From assembly GCA_004298725.1 (NCBI GenBank), contig SCQA01000220.1, positions 1-5,474 of the forward strand: a stretch of DNA of 5,474 bases. Direction: 5' to 3'. A model generated the notes under the pieces. That model was not told the DNA's origin. It saw nothing but the letters and a program-made list of their open reading frames with translations, and searched no databases. Shown piece by piece: positions 4,536 through 5,474 of this stretch (its first letter is position 1; every line of letters starts with the position of its first letter). The DNA is from a bacterium (GTDB lineage: Bacteria > Desulfobacterota > GWC2-55-46). A program made the position numbers and the translations under genes.

Positions 4536-5474
4536 TCAAATAAGCCCGGCCGCTCTGCAAGCCGCTCCTATTAACGCGGCACGGTCGTTCCGTATCATAT
4601 AGACAGGCACGCTTAAGAGAAAATCCGTAAAGCGCCCCTTGGCTGTAAACGCCGTTAGAAAATTTTTCTGAGCGTCGGCGTCTTTTAATATCTTCGGCGC
4701 GATGCCACCGCCGATATAAATTCCGCCTACGGCCATACTCCTTAACGCGAGGTTGCCTGCCTCGGCCCCGTAAATTGAAACAAACATCTTCAGCGCTTCC
4801 CTGCACTTCTGATCGCCGCCGTCTATCGCCTCAAGGTAGATAACCTCGGCAGGGTCGCGGCACTGGGCGAATTTATCTTTTAAATATCCTGACTCGCGCC
4901 CCTTTTTGCTCTGCTTCAAAAATTCATAAATGTTTACAAGCCCCTGCCCTGACAATACGCGTTCATAACTTACATGCCCCAGCCGCTCATGCAAATAACC
5001 GAAAAGTTCAGCCTCTATCCTGCAACGGGGGGCAAAATCCGCGTGCCCTCCCTCAGAAGCTGAAGGCGAACGTTTTTTCCCGTTCCAGAAGAGCGTCGCC
5101 TCGCCAAGGCCGGTGCCGGCGGCAATAAGAGCGGAGTTCCCTTCTCTCGGCGCGCCCTTTTGTAATGCATAAAGGTCGCCTTCTTCAAGAAACGGTACGC
5201 CGCAGGCGAGAGCGACAAGATCGTTCATAAGCTCAACCCGTTCAAAGCCGAATCTTCCGGCTATCTTGCCGCCGTCGACCGTCCATTTAAGGTTGGTAAG
5301 CTCGCATCTGTTCTTCTCAACCGGACACGCAAGCCCGAAGGCCGCGGTTTTTACAACGCTCTTTTGAGTTTCCGCTCCTGCATTGCTGATAAAACCGTCA
5401 ACCACGGCCTCGACAGAACCATAATCGCTATTCAAAAATCTTCCTGTTTTAAGCGGGAAGACCTTGCCGCGCTT
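4536..5474 (-). CDS. glk: glucokinase (ATP-dependent, bacterial Glk family), 5' end outside the window
   Basis: Phosphorylates glucose to glucose-6-phosphate with ATP in the cytoplasm, feeding glycolysis or glycogen recycling. The frame is open from the stop at 4536 to the window edge, 312 codons. Residues before the TTG at 5435 (KRGKVFPLKTGRF) continue the Glk alignment, so that TTG is not the start. About 25 N-terminal residues, including the first phosphate-binding DxGGT motif, are missing. Counting from the edge: catalytic Asn-Asp at 84-85 (LMNDLVA), nucleotide-binding GTGLGEA from 120, glucose-binding EGGH at 141-144, ERVLSGQGLVNIY from 171 with the conserved Glu, and GGGIAP at 255-260. 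All key residues seen in Escherichia coli Glk are kept, with the same order and spacing, so it is not an ROK-family sugar kinase. It is convergent with the cytochrome operon and has no obvious functional link to it. Confidence 0.93.
   Translation of the reverse strand, partial: KRGKVFPLKTGRFLNSDYGSVEAVVDGFISNAGAETQKSVVKTAAFGLACPVEKNRCELTNLKWTVDGGKIAGRFGFERVELMNDLVALACGVPFLEEGDLYALQKGAPREGNSALIAAGTGLGEATLFWNGKKRSPSASEGGHADFAPRCRIEAELFGYLHERLGHVSYERVLSGQGLVNIYEFLKQSKKGRESGYLKDKFAQCRDPAEVIYLEAIDGGDQKCREALKMFVSIYGAEAGNLALRSMAVGGIYIGGGIAPKILKDADAQKNFLTAFTAKGRFTDFLLSVPVYMIRNDRAALIGAACRAAGLI

Noticed and set aside
4536..5435. TTG at 5435 as the glucokinase start
   Set aside because: The frame stays open to the window edge, and its upstream residues continue the Glk alignment; the essential N-terminal phosphate-binding motif would be missing.
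1..5474. tRNA, rRNA or CRISPR arrays
   Set aside because: No cloverleaf, rRNA-like stretch or regularly spaced direct repeats were seen on either strand.

Overview
The window looks like a chromosomal segment from an anaerobic, respiring bacterium of the kind found among Desulfuromonadota/Desulfobacterota or Nitrospirota. This rests on three tandem c7-type triheme cytochromes, a probable selenocysteine-encoding gene, and an aspartyl-tRNA synthetase with residues of the non-discriminating type. The phylum is an inference; nothing here fixes a genus.

Layout. Left edge (1-428): on the minus strand, the first 17 codons of a probable REP-associated (Y1-type) transposase run off the window. A REP-like palindromic repeat (72-129) lies directly upstream of it, followed by a cluster of inverted repeats (169-221). 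Then comes a very small minus-strand gene (376-230) with an in-frame TGA at codon 30. A hairpin that fits the bacterial SECIS pattern lies just after the TGA, so it is best read as a 48-residue membrane-anchored selenoprotein. It lies 52 bases behind aspS on the same strand and is probably co-transcribed with it. Next is the complete minus-strand aspS (429-2243).

Middle (2244-4115): a 387-base divergent intergenic region holds a probable aspS promoter, a long hairpin, an intrinsic terminator, and a perfect TTGACA-N16-TATAAT promoter. This promoter drives a plus-strand operon of three secreted cytochromes with three hemes each (2631-3002, 3033-3713, 3720-4061). The operon closes with an 18-bp terminator hairpin that can act in both directions. 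The three proteins share one domain plan and probably form a periplasmic or cell-surface electron-transfer module.

Right side (4115-5474): an intergenic stretch carries a second REP-like copy, a degenerate palindromic repeat and a weak hairpin. It is followed by the minus-strand glucokinase gene, whose 5' end lies outside the window.

The item most worth following is the tiny selenoprotein candidate, which a standard ORF caller would miss because its frame contains TGA.
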